A stretch of DNA of 26,897 nucleotides from DASSUW01 sp035706585 (GCA_035706585.1 DASSUW010000195.1:1-26897), one strand, 5' to 3'. Shown: positions 7,891 to 14,165, counted from the stretch's first letter. Numbers and translations are program-made. Notes: generated by a model not told the origin, from the letters alone.

Positions 7891-7992
7891 CGCGGTGAGC
7901 GCGTCGAGCAGCGCGGCGTCTCCGGGCGTCTTCCTCACGCAGCGTTCGCCGCGGATTTCGCCGCACATTGCGAGAATCCGCGCGCGTGCTCC

Positions 7993-8151
7993 CTTGCGCG
8001 GCGAATCCGGCGCCGGATAGGTTCGCCGACGGACGCGAAGGTCGAGACGCAGAGAGCGAGGCCACCGAGGTGAGAGGCCCGCCGCCCCGTCCGCGACGGT
8101 GCTTGCACTGGCGCAGAGGGCTCCTCAAGCGGCTCCCTTCGCGTCTTCTTT
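7993..8151 (+). repeat. Structured intergenic repeat, copy A (diverged)
   Basis: This is the most diverged of four copies. It starts CTTGCGCGGCGAA and contains the family core AGAGCGAGGCCACC..GAGGTGAGAGGCCCGCCGCC and GGGCTCCTCAAGCGG. The closing stem is GACGCGAAGG (8032-8041) with CCTTCGCGTC (8136-8145), ten perfect pairs, followed by TTCTTT. It abuts copy B head to tail. Confidence 0.75.
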
Positions 8152-8171
8152 GTGTCCGCACGCAAAATTCT

Positions 8172-8379
8172 CGGAGGATGCGGGATCTGTGCGCGGAACC
8201 TCTTGCGCGGCGAGCCGTTTCACCATAGGTTTCTTGCAGACGCGGAGGTTGTCGCAAAGAGCGAGGCCACGAGGTGAAAGGCCCGCCGCCTATCCCGTGA
8301 CGGTTCGCCGTGACGGGGATCTCGAGCCGGTTCGCCGGCGCCGAGGGGCTCCTCAAGCGGCGGCCTTCGCGTCTTTTTT
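8172..8379 (+). repeat. Structured intergenic repeat, copy B
   Basis: The copy runs from CGGAGGATGCGGGATC (8172) to a T6 run (8374-8379). The closing stem AGACGCGGAGG (8238-8248) pairs with CCTTCGCGTCT (8364-8374) with one G-T pair. Inside are hairpin 1 (8294-8317: CCCGT-G-ACGG, loop TTCG, CCGT-G-ACGGG) and hairpin 2 (8321-8345: CTCG-A-GCCGG, loop TTCG, CCGGC-GC-CGAG). It ends 14 bases before the NTF2-like gene start, so it forms or abuts that gene's 5' region. Confidence 0.9.
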
Positions 8380-8393
8380 GTTGCACTTCGGCC

Positions 8394-8753
8394 ATGACAC
8401 GTGACGAAGTGCAGCACTGGCTCGACCGCTACGTCGACGCCTGGCGGTCCTACGACGCCGACGCGATCGGCGACCTGTTCGGCGAGGACGCGACGTACGC
8501 GTACCACCCGTACGACGCCGAGCCGCTCCGCGGACGCGCCGCGATCGTCGAGAGCTGGCTGTCGGACCGCGACGAGCCGGGATCGTGGGAGGCGCGCTAC
8601 GAGGTCTCGCTCGTGGCCGGCGACCGCGCGATCGCGCGCGGCGAGACCAGCTACGCGGAGGGCCGTGTGTTCTCGAACCTGTGGGAGCTGCGCTTCGACG
8701 CCGACGGCCGTTGCGCGGATTACGTCGAGTGGTACATCGAGCACCCGCGCTGA
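8394..8753 (+). CDS. NTF2-like / SnoaL-like domain protein
   Basis: The 119-residue product has the cone-shaped NTF2-like pattern: an N-terminal helix pair (VQHWLDRYVDAWRSYDADAIGDLF), a strand with an acidic-aromatic segment (EDATYAYHPYDAEPLRGRAAIVESWL), then three long strands (WEARYEVSLVAGDRAIARGETSYA, VFSNLWELRFDADGRC) and a terminal DYVEWYIEHPR. Members include isomerases, hydratases, cyclases and polymorphic immunity or accessory proteins, so function cannot be assigned. ATG 8394 begins the recognisable domain; the frame extends upstream to 8310 but that part lies inside repeat copy B and is not believable as protein. No clear ribosome site precedes it. It is a single gene bracketed by repeat copies B and C. 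Confidence 0.85.
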   Translation: MTRDEVQHWLDRYVDAWRSYDADAIGDLFGEDATYAYHPYDAEPLRGRAAIVESWLSDRDEPGSWEARYEVSLVAGDRAIARGETSYAEGRVFSNLWELRFDADGRCADYVEWYIEHPR

Positions 8754-8766
8754 GGATCGTTTCTGC

Positions 8767-8974
8767 GGACGATGCGGCATGCACGTGCGCACGGGTCTTG
8801 CGCGGCGAGCGGCGCCCTCATAGGTTCTGTGCAGACGCGGAGGTTGTCGCAAAGAGCGAGGCCACGAGGTGAAAGGCCCGCCGCCTATCCCGTGACGGTT
8901 CGCCGTGACGGGGATCTCGAGCCGGTTCGCCGGCGCCGAGGGGCTCCTCAAGCGGCCACCTTCGCGTCTTTTTC
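8767..8974 (+). repeat. Structured intergenic repeat, copy C
   Basis: Copy C is almost identical to copy B: 126 bases (8832-8957 against 8236-8361) match without a difference by eye, then two mismatches before the closing-stem arm. The arms are 8834-8844 and 8960-8970, followed by T5. The 5' domain (CTTGCGCGGCGAGC, then ATAGGTT) is also shared. It lies just after the NTF2-like stop codon, in the same orientation as A, B and D. Confidence 0.9.
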
Positions 8975-9071
8975 GTGCCACTCGCCGCCGTGGCGATCGA
9001 GCGTGGCACGAAATGCACGCTATGAGGCGCCTAACGTGCCACGCGTGCGGCGCGACCGCACGCGTGGCGCG
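8975..9071. repeat. Tandem pair of palindromic units, second with a perfect 13-bp stem
   Basis: CGTGCCAC at 8975 and 9035 (60 bases apart) are each followed by an inverted partner, GTGGCACG at 9003-9010 and GTGGCGCG at 9064-9071, and each partner is followed by AAA. The second unit contains GCCACGCGTGCGG (9038-9050), loop CGCGA, CCGCACGCGTGGC (9056-9068), perfect over 13 bp. It lies between the NTF2-like gene and the convergent His-rich gene. It may be a bidirectional terminator or a binding-site pair; no T-run is present. With repeat C it fills the 338-base gap 8754-9091. Confidence 0.7.
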
Positions 9072-9091
9072 AAACCGCACCCCGGCGGCGC

Positions 9092-9352
9092 TCAGGTGTG
9101 GTTCGGACCGTCGTCGTGACGCCGGCCGTGATGGCGGCGGTGGTGGTGCTTCCCGCGGCGAGCGGCCTTCGCGCGCTTGCCGCCCTTGTCGTCGCCGGCG
9201 TCGTGGCCGGCCGGATCGTCGCCGCCGTGGCGCACGTGGCCGGCGGGGTCGTCGGCGCCGTGGCGGGCCATCGCGGCGGGGACACCACCGCCGAGCGCCA
9301 GGACGGCGGCGGCGGCGAGCGTCGTGAGGAATCGGGTGGATCGATTGGACAT
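9092..9352 (-). CDS. Small His-rich secreted protein
   Basis: The 86-residue product starts with a clear signal peptide (MSNRSTRFLTTLAAAAVLAL, likely cleaved after AMA near residue 28). The mature part is dominated by His, Asp, Gly, Arg and Lys. It holds two similar units (RHGADDPAGHV and RHGGDDPAGHD), then a basic stretch (DKGGKRAKAARRG) and a His/Arg cluster (KHHHRRHHGRRHDDG). No folded domain is recognisable. His/Asp clusters suggest metal binding outside the membrane, but this is inference from composition. It is divergent from a two-component system 81 bases away, so it may be a target or partner of that system. The start ATG is the only one that yields the signal peptide. Confidence 0.75.
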   Translation of the reverse strand: MSNRSTRFLTTLAAAAVLALGGGVPAAMARHGADDPAGHVRHGGDDPAGHDAGDDKGGKRAKAARRGKHHHRRHHGRRHDDGPNHT

Positions 9353-9373
9353 GGCGCCAGTGTCGGCGGCCCC

Positions 9374-9409
9374 TGGTCCCGTCGTCCATGGGTCTTTGGT
9401 CCCGGGACC
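9374..9409. promoter_or_regulatory. Palindrome and direct repeat in the divergent His-rich/kinase region
   Basis: GGTCCCGGGACC at 9398-9409 is a perfect 12-bp palindrome. Its half TGGTCCCG occurs also at 9374-9381, 23 bases upstream. NarL-type regulators bind short inverted or tandem half-sites, so this is a candidate operator for the adjacent response regulator, serving both divergent genes. I cannot place -35/-10 boxes confidently. Confidence 0.4.
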
Positions 9410-9433
9410 TGCTGTTAACGTCGATCCGGAGCG

Positions 9434-10720
9434 ATGGGGCCGTGGAGCCGCTCTCCGGTCGTGCAGTTCGCCGCGTCGGGCCTTGCGGCGACGATCCTCA
9501 TCGCGCTCGTGACGCTCGCCGCGGCGCGCCAGATCGGCACCGACGAGGCGATACGCGACGCCAAGCAGCTGAGCCGCTTCGCCGGCGAGGGGATCGTCGA
9601 GCCCGCCCTCGATCGCAGCGTCGTCGCCGGCGACCCGCAGGCGCTGGCGCGCCTGGACCGCATCGTCCGCGCCCGCGTGCTGCGCGATGACATCGTGCGC
9701 GTGAAGCTGTGGGACGCCGACGGCCGCATCGTGTACTCCGACGAGCCGCGCCTGATCGGCAGCCGGTACCCGCTCGACGTGGAGGAGCGCGAAGCGCTGC
9801 GCGACCCGACCGCCCCCGTCGACGCCGAGGTCAGCGACCTCTCGCGACCCGAGAACCGGTTCGAGCGTGACGAGAAGAAGCTTCTCGAGGTCTACCTGCC
9901 CGTGCACGACGAGACCGGCCGCCCGCTGATGTTCGAGGCCTACCAGCGCTACAGCGCAGTCACCGCGAGCAGCCGTCGCGTGTGGCTCGCGTTCGCCCCC
10001 GCGGTGCTCGGCGCGCTGCTGCTCCTGCAGCTCGTCAATCTGCTGCTCGCCCGCGGCCTCGCGCGCCGCCTGCAGCGCGGCCAGCGCGAGCGCGAGGCGC
10101 TGCTCAACCGCGCCCTGGAGGCGTCGAACGCCGAGCGCCGGCTGATCGCCGCCGACCTGCACGACGGCGTGGTCCAGGATCTCGTCGGCGTCTCGTACGC
10201 GCTCGCCGCCGAAGCCGAGCGCACGGACGGCGGCGAGGCCGGCGAGGCGCTCCGCCGCGGCGCCGCCACCACGCGCGACAGCGTGCGGGCGCTGCGCACG
10301 CTGCTCGTCGACATCTTCCCCCCGAGCCTGCACCGCGCCGGACTCGCCGCCGCGCTCGGCGACCTCGCCCGCACGTCCACCACCCGCGGGATCGACACCA
10401 CGCTCGCCATGGCGGACGACCTCGAGCTCCCGGACACGACCGAGCAGCTGCTCTACCGCTGCGCGCAGGAGGCGCTGCGCAACGCGCACAAGCACTCCGG
10501 CGCGGACACGGCCCGGGTGAGCGTGGCGGCGGCGGGCGACAGCGTGATGCTGACGGTCAGCGACAACGGCCGCGGCTTCGACCCCAGCGTCCTCGAGACC
10601 CGGCCCGAGGAGGGGCACTTCGGCCTCAGCATGCTGACCGACATGGTGCGCGACGCCGGCGGCCGCCTGCAGCTCGACACCGGCGACGGCACGACCGTGC
10701 GCGTGGAGCTGCCGCGATGA
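9434..10720 (+). CDS. NarL-type sensor histidine kinase (HisKA_3)
   Basis: This is the membrane kinase of a two-component pair, 428 aa. One span at residues 10-32 and a second at about 183-207 enclose an extracytoplasmic sensor domain of about 150 residues (VKLWDADGRIVYSDEPRLIG is typical of single-Cache or PAS-like folds). The dimerisation domain carries the phospho-acceptor H243 in AADLHDGVVQDLVG, the HisKA_3 motif. The ATPase domain shows the N-box EALRNAHKHSGA, the G1 box DNGRGFDP and the G2 stretch HFGLSML. The ATG at 9434 has GGAG four bases upstream. It overlaps the regulator gene by 4 bases (ATGA), so both are made together. The signal sensed is unknown; the divergent His-rich secreted protein is a possible partner. 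Confidence 0.95.
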   Translation: MGPWSRSPVVQFAASGLAATILIALVTLAAARQIGTDEAIRDAKQLSRFAGEGIVEPALDRSVVAGDPQALARLDRIVRARVLRDDIVRVKLWDADGRIVYSDEPRLIGSRYPLDVEEREALRDPTAPVDAEVSDLSRPENRFERDEKKLLEVYLPVHDETGRPLMFEAYQRYSAVTASSRRVWLAFAPAVLGALLLLQLVNLLLARGLARRLQRGQREREALLNRALEASNAERRLIAADLHDGVVQDLVGVSYALAAEAERTDGGEAGEALRRGAATTRDSVRALRTLLVDIFPPSLHRAGLAAALGDLARTSTTRGIDTTLAMADDLELPDTTEQLLYRCAQEALRNAHKHSGADTARVSVAAAGDSVMLTVSDNGRGFDPSVLETRPEEGHFGLSMLTDMVRDAGGRLQLDTGDGTTVRVELPR

Positions 10721-11355
10721 TCCGTGTCCTGCTCGCCGACGACCACGGGCTCGTCCGCGCCGGCCTCGAGCAGCTGCTGTCGTCCGCCGAGGACATCGAG
10801 GTCGTCGGCACCGCCGCCGGCGGCCGCGAGGCGGTCGAACGCGCCGGCCAGACCGGTCCCGACGTCGTCCTGATGGACCTCTCGATGCCCGACCTGGACG
10901 GCATCGCCGCCACCCGCGGCGTGCTCGAGCGCTGCCCCGACTGCCAGGTGGTCGTGCTCACGTCGTTCTCGGATCGCGACCGGATCGTCGCCGCGCTCGA
11001 CGCGGGGGCGATCGGCTACCTGCTCAAGGACGCCGAGCCCGACGAGCTGCTGCGCGGCGTCCGCGCCGCGGCGCGCGGCGAGTCGCCGCTGGACCCGAAG
11101 GCGGCGCGGCAGCTGATCGCCGGACGCCGGACGCCTGCGCCCAAGGACCAGCTGACGGAGCGCGAGCGCCAGATCCTCGCCCTGATCGCGGCCGGAACGC
11201 CGAACAAGGTCATCGCCCGCCGGCTCGACATCGCCGAGAAGACCGTCAAGAACCACGTCACGCACATCTTCGAGACGATCGGCGTGACCGACCGCACGCA
11301 GGCCGCCCTGTGGGCGCAGAAGCACTTTTCGCCGGAGGATGCGGGATCGTCGTAA
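10717..11355 (+). CDS. NarL/LuxR-family response regulator
   Basis: The 212-residue DNA-binding regulator is paired with the kinase upstream. The receiver domain has the acidic pair D8/D9, the phospho-acceptor D54 in VVLMDLSMPD, T82 and K104 in YLLKDAEPDE. The C-terminal GerE-type helix-turn-helix (about 146-205) reads LTERERQILALIAAGTPNKVIARRL with IAEKTVKNHVTHIFETIG, and ends DRTQAALWAQKH. The start overlaps the kinase stop (ATGA). The last residues (SPEDAGSS) are encoded inside the 5' end of repeat copy D, so the natural C-terminus may have been replaced by repeat sequence; the recognised domain is complete before that point. Likely targets are the divergent His-rich gene and its own operon. 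Confidence 0.95.
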   Translation: MIRVLLADDHGLVRAGLEQLLSSAEDIEVVGTAAGGREAVERAGQTGPDVVLMDLSMPDLDGIAATRGVLERCPDCQVVVLTSFSDRDRIVAALDAGAIGYLLKDAEPDELLRGVRAAARGESPLDPKAARQLIAGRRTPAPKDQLTERERQILALIAAGTPNKVIARRLDIAEKTVKNHVTHIFETIGVTDRTQAALWAQKHFSPEDAGSS

Positions 11356-11515
11356 GCGACGCTCTTGCGTGGCCCGAGCGCTCCGCATAAGTTGCCTCTC
11401 GACACGGAGGTGAGTCGCAAAGAGCGAGGCCATTGAGGTGAGAGGCCCGCCGCCTATCTCGAGTCGGTTCGCCGGCACGAGGGGCTCCTCGAGCGGCTTA
11501 CCGCCGTGTCATTTT
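11333..11515 (+). repeat. Structured intergenic repeat, copy D
   Basis: Copy D starts with CGGAGGATGCGGGATC (11333-11348, shared with copy B) inside the response regulator gene and ends at a T4 run 3 bases before the stop of the convergent oxidoreductase gene. The closing stem is GACACGG-A-GGTGAG (11401-11414) with CTTACC-G-CCGTGTC (11497-11510). Hairpin 1 of copies B and C is cleanly absent; hairpin 2 (11458-11481) remains, with GTCGG/CCGGC pairing through a G-T pair. It occupies the whole gap between two convergent genes. Confidence 0.8.
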
Positions 11516-11517
11516 CG

Positions 11518-12888
11518 TTAAACGCCCGCCTGCTCGAGCAGCGACAGCCAGATCTCGCTGCGCGTCGGGAAGCAGGGGACGGCGTGGCGGAGGCGCTCCA
11601 GCGGGATCTCGCCCACGATCGCGATCGTCGCTGCGTGCAGCAGATCTGCGATCTCGGCGCCGGTGATCGTCGCGCCGACGACGACGCGCCGCTCGCGATC
11701 GATCAGCAGGCGGCTCGTGCCGACCGCCCCGCGGCCGTAGAACGATCCGCCGGCGTTGCCGGACGTCGAGGTCTCGACGACGTCGACCACCAAGCCGGCG
11801 CCGGCCGCCGTGTCGGTCGTGTGGCCGACGGCGGCGACCTGCGGCTCGGTGAAGATCACGCGCGGGCTGAGCGCGCCGTCGGCGCCGTGCGAGAACGCGG
11901 TGTCGTTGCCCATGATGTGGTCGGCGGCGACCCGGGCCTGGTACTTGCCCATGTGCGTGAACAGCGCGCGGCCGTTGATGTCGCCGATCGCGTACAGCCA
12001 CGGATGGCCGTCGACCTGCATGCGGGCGTTGACGTGGACGGGCCGGTCGTCGGGCAGGCCGACCGACTCGAGCCCGAGCCCGCGCGTCTGCGGCACGCGG
12101 CCGAGCGCGACGAGCAGCGTGTCTCCCTCCGCGCTGGCGCCGTCGGCGGTCGTCACCACGACGGTGTCGCCGCGCGGCTCGACCTTCGAGGCTCGCTGGC
12201 CGGTGCGGATGTCGACGCCGTACTCGGCCAGCGCGTCGGTCACCTGCGCGCACGCGTACTCCTCCTCGCGCGGGAGCAGGCGCCGCTCGCCCTCGATCAG
12301 CGTCACCTGCGAGCCGAGCGTCTGGAACGCCTGCGCCATCTCGACGCCGACCACGCCGCCGCCCACGATCACGAGCCGCGGCGGGATCGCCTTCGCGGTC
12401 GTCGCCTCGCGGTTGGTCCAGGCGCCGTCGATCGCGCCCAGGCCCTCGATCGGCGGCATGGCGGGGAGCGAGCCGGTGGCGAGAATGACCGCCTGCGTCG
12501 CCTCGAGCTCCTCGTCGCCCACCGTCACGCGCCCCTCGCCGGCGAGCACGCCGACGCCGCGCACGAGCGTCACGCCGCGATCCTCCAGCCACGGCAGCTG
12601 CACCGAGTCGTCGAGGTCGTGGACGATCTCGTCGCGGCGGTCGAGCACCGCCTGCACGTCCAGCTTCCCGGTGACCGCCTCGCGCGCGCCCGGGATCCGC
12701 AGCGCCTCGGCCAGCGCCTCGTACGGCCGCAGCAGGCCCTTCGACGGCATGCAGGCCCAGTACGAGCACTCGCCGCCGACGAGCCGATCCTCCACGATCG
12801 CGACGCTATGCCCGGCGCCGCCGAGCCGCCCCGCAGCCACCTCGCCGGCCGGACCTGCGCCGATCACCACCACGTCGAAGCTCCGCAT
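11518..12888 (-). CDS. Pyridine nucleotide-disulfide oxidoreductase, dihydrolipoamide dehydrogenase-like
   Basis: The 456-residue flavoprotein has an FAD-binding N-terminus (VVVIGAGPAGEVAAGRL), the redox motif GGECSYWACMPSK with C41 and C46 (CxxxxC), an NAD(P)-binding fold (RLVIVGGGVVGVEMAQ), the second FAD block LYAIGDINGRALFTHMGKYQARVAA and a dimerisation domain from about 340. Lipoamide and glutathione reductases use a His-Pro-Thr-x-x-Glu motif near the C-terminus as acid/base; here the segment reads CFPTRSE, so the His is replaced by F440 while E445 is kept. It is therefore probably not a standard lipoamide dehydrogenase of a 2-oxoacid complex, and no E1/E2 genes are near. A mercuric-reductase- or quinone-reductase-like role is possible. 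The ATG at 12888 has GGGAGCG at good spacing. Confidence 0.92.
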   Translation of the reverse strand: MRSFDVVVIGAGPAGEVAAGRLGGAGHSVAIVEDRLVGGECSYWACMPSKGLLRPYEALAEALRIPGAREAVTGKLDVQAVLDRRDEIVHDLDDSVQLPWLEDRGVTLVRGVGVLAGEGRVTVGDEELEATQAVILATGSLPAMPPIEGLGAIDGAWTNREATTAKAIPPRLVIVGGGVVGVEMAQAFQTLGSQVTLIEGERRLLPREEEYACAQVTDALAEYGVDIRTGQRASKVEPRGDTVVVTTADGASAEGDTLLVALGRVPQTRGLGLESVGLPDDRPVHVNARMQVDGHPWLYAIGDINGRALFTHMGKYQARVAADHIMGNDTAFSHGADGALSPRVIFTEPQVAAVGHTTDTAAGAGLVVDVVETSTSGNAGGSFYGRGAVGTSRLLIDRERRVVVGATITGAEIADLLHAATIAIVGEIPLERLRHAVPCFPTRSEIWLSLLEQAGV

Positions 12889-12929
12889 GCACGCTCCCGT
12901 CTCGCCGAAACACCGGGCCTGTCGATCTC

Positions 12930-12949
12930 TACAATGGAGACCGTACATA
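12930..12949 (+). promoter_or_regulatory. Candidate -10 elements of the ssrA promoter
   Basis: Two -10-like hexamers precede the tmRNA: TACAAT at 12930-12935, which would give a short 5' leader removed by RNase P, and TACATA at 12944-12949, which would start transcription at the mature 5' end. No convincing -35 was found for either. The 67-base gap to the divergent oxidoreductase start holds both promoters. Confidence 0.45.
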
Positions 12950-12955
12950 GCCCCT

Positions 12956-13328
12956 GGGGACGACACGGCTTCGACGTGGCCGGTTCGCGGGGGCGGTTGC
13001 GAGTCGAGGTCCCGGAGGCCTCGTTAAACCCCGGGAAAACCATAAGTGCGAAGAGCACGACTGACGTTCACAACGTCGCTCTCGCTGCCTAGCCGAAACT
13101 AGGCCAGAGCCTCGGCCTCCCGAAGCCCGCGACGGGAAGGCCGAGACCTCATTAGCGGGCTTACCCCGAGACGTTCGCCTCAGCCGATCGGGGGACATCT
13201 TTTGAGGCTGGCCTCCCGCAACCCCGCCGGCGTTGGCGAGCGGGAGGCGAGACACAGAGCGCCGGCTACGCTCGTAGACGCCGTCCTTTGCGCGGTTGCG
13301 GACGTGGGTTCGATTCCCACCGTCTCCA
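12956..13328 (+). ncRNA. ssrA: Transfer-messenger RNA (tmRNA)
   Basis: The RNA rescues stalled ribosomes together with SmpB and marks the unfinished protein for proteolysis. The 5' end GGGGACG (12956-12962) pairs with CGTCTCC (13321-13327) as a 7-bp acceptor stem; the third pair is G-U, the alanine identity element. The T-arm is GTGGG TTCGATT CCCAC just before the acceptor strand. The discriminator is A13328 and the CCA end is not encoded. The conserved 5' block GACACGGCTTCGACG follows the start. A tag reading frame begins at 13048 and several GC-rich stems after it match the pseudoknot region, for example GGCCTCCCG with CGGGAAGGCC between 13114 and 13142. The one-piece layout and 373-nt length are normal. 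Confidence 0.97.
13048..13092 (+). other. tmRNA tag reading frame, AKSTTDVHNVALAA
   Basis: Starting at the resume codon GCG 13048, 14 codons give A-K-S-T-T-D-V-H-N-V-A-L-A-A followed by TAG 13090-13092. The C-terminal ALAA is the conserved signal recognised by ClpXP/ClpAP-type proteases, which supports both the frame and its end. The resume codon is inferred from position after the AAAACCATAAGT segment; the exact first codon could be checked by alignment. Confidence 0.85.
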
Positions 13329-13332
13329 CTCG

Positions 13333-13379
13333 GCGGCCTCTCGCAACGTCTCTCGAACTGGGACGTGGCGAGAGGCCGC
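13333..13379 (+). terminator. Long hairpin after ssrA
   Basis: GCGGCCTCTCGC (13333-13344) pairs perfectly with GCGAGAGGCCGC (13368-13379), continued after an A/G mismatch by ACGTC with GACGT, leaving an 11-base loop. It begins 4 bases after the tmRNA 3' end and probably ends its transcription, though no T-run follows. Confidence 0.6.
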
Positions 13380-13461
13380 AGTCGTTAACGGCAGTTTCCG
13401 CCGTTCTGCGGCCGCCGGAGCGCGGGTCATGTGCGCATGTGCGCGTGTCGTGCTGGACGAT

Positions 13462-13505
13462 CTCCCGAACGGGAGCAGCCCGCATCGCTGAGGCGGTGCG
13501 GGCTG
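13462..13505. terminator. Two adjacent hairpins before the minus-strand gene end
   Basis: CTCCCG-AA-CGGGAG (13462-13475) is followed by CAGCCCGCA (13476-13484) pairing with TGCGGGCTG (13497-13505), with an inner CGC/GCG around TGAG. They lie 26 bases beyond the TAG of the minus-strand gene at 13532 and can serve as its terminator; they could also stop read-through from ssrA. Confidence 0.5.
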
Positions 13506-13531
13506 TGTACGGGGCGGGAGGAGGACGGGCG

Positions 13532-14165
13532 CTAGGAGTGCAGCCGCTTGTTGCGGCGTGTGCGCTCGGGTGGCGCGGTCTTGCCGGGCGCCGAATCCAA
13601 GCGCGGCGGCTTGCGGGCCGTTGGGGAGCGCGGGTTGGTACGTGCGGCGGGCGCCCAGGATGGGGCGCAGTCGTTGCCCGCCGGCGGGCTCGAAGGCTGC
13701 GCCGGCGTTGGTCGCGGCGCGCAAGCTGGCGAACCATCCGTGGCGCAGCGCGAACCAGTCGAGCAGCATCGCGGCGTGCTGGCGCAGCAGCTGCCGGCGC
13801 ACGCCGTGGCGGTGGTCGCGGGTAGCGACCTCGCGACCGCCGACCGTGTAGCGCTGGCGGTCGTGCAGGTGCACGCGCCCGGCGTTCTCGTGCTGCTTGC
13901 GCAGCTGGTTGTACACCTGCTCGTCCGGGGCAGCGGCTGGAGCAGGCGCGGCTCGTGGGCGCACCGGACGGTCCGAAGGCCGCGGCAGCTGCCGGTCAGC
14001 CGTAGCCGGCAGCGGAAGCGGATCACCGGCGTGCCATGCGGCGTGATACGACGTGCACCCGACGTAGGTGCCGTTGAGGCAGGACCCCGCGCCGCCGCAC
14101 ACGTTGCCGCTGTGGTTCGTGCACGGGCCGCCGCCGACCTCGAGCGGGCCGAGGTTGCCGATCAC
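13532..14165 (-). pseudogene. Gene of unknown function with an apparent +1 frameshift
   Basis: I recognise no family. From GTG 14165 one frame is clearly coding, judged by GC at the third codon position and a balanced residue mix: a Cys-containing N-terminus (GGGPCTNHSGNVCGGAGSC), a Pro/Ala linker, then DEQVYNQLRKQHENAG and HAAMLLDWFALRHGWFASLRAATN. Near 13626-13600 this frame loses its third-position GC. The frame +1 to it gains it, ends in a basic tail (PERTRRNKRLHS) and stops at TAG 13532 just before hairpins. Joining the two by one base gives 210 aa; the C4 run (GGGG on plus, 13623-13626) is a natural slip point. Without the shift the first frame runs on into antisense ssrA to 13266, which is implausible. 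A real mutation, sequencing error or programmed shift are all possible. Confidence 0.5.

Noticed and set aside
7805..8151. Possible CRISPR array
   Set aside because: The 33-bp units are directly adjacent without spacers, only about 2.6 copies are present and there are no cas genes.
7757..8395. 212-codon minus-strand frame across the repeats
   Set aside because: Its sequence simply translates repeat copies A and B. The same peptide stretches recur wherever the repeat occurs, with no start site.
9092..10618. Long minus-strand frame opposite the sensor kinase
   Set aside because: It is the mirror of the kinase gene, whose motifs and third-position GC are clear on the plus strand. Only the 9092-9352 end, with its own signal peptide, is a real gene.
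13266..13531. Extension of the minus-strand gene to 13266, antisense to ssrA
   Set aside because: Third-position GC is lost before 13532 and the extension crosses two hairpins and the tmRNA end. A one-base shift gives a better end at 13532.
13202..13825. Plus-strand frame starting within ssrA
   Set aside because: Its first part reads through the tRNA-like end of tmRNA, a common source of false proteins; the rest is opposite the frameshifted gene.
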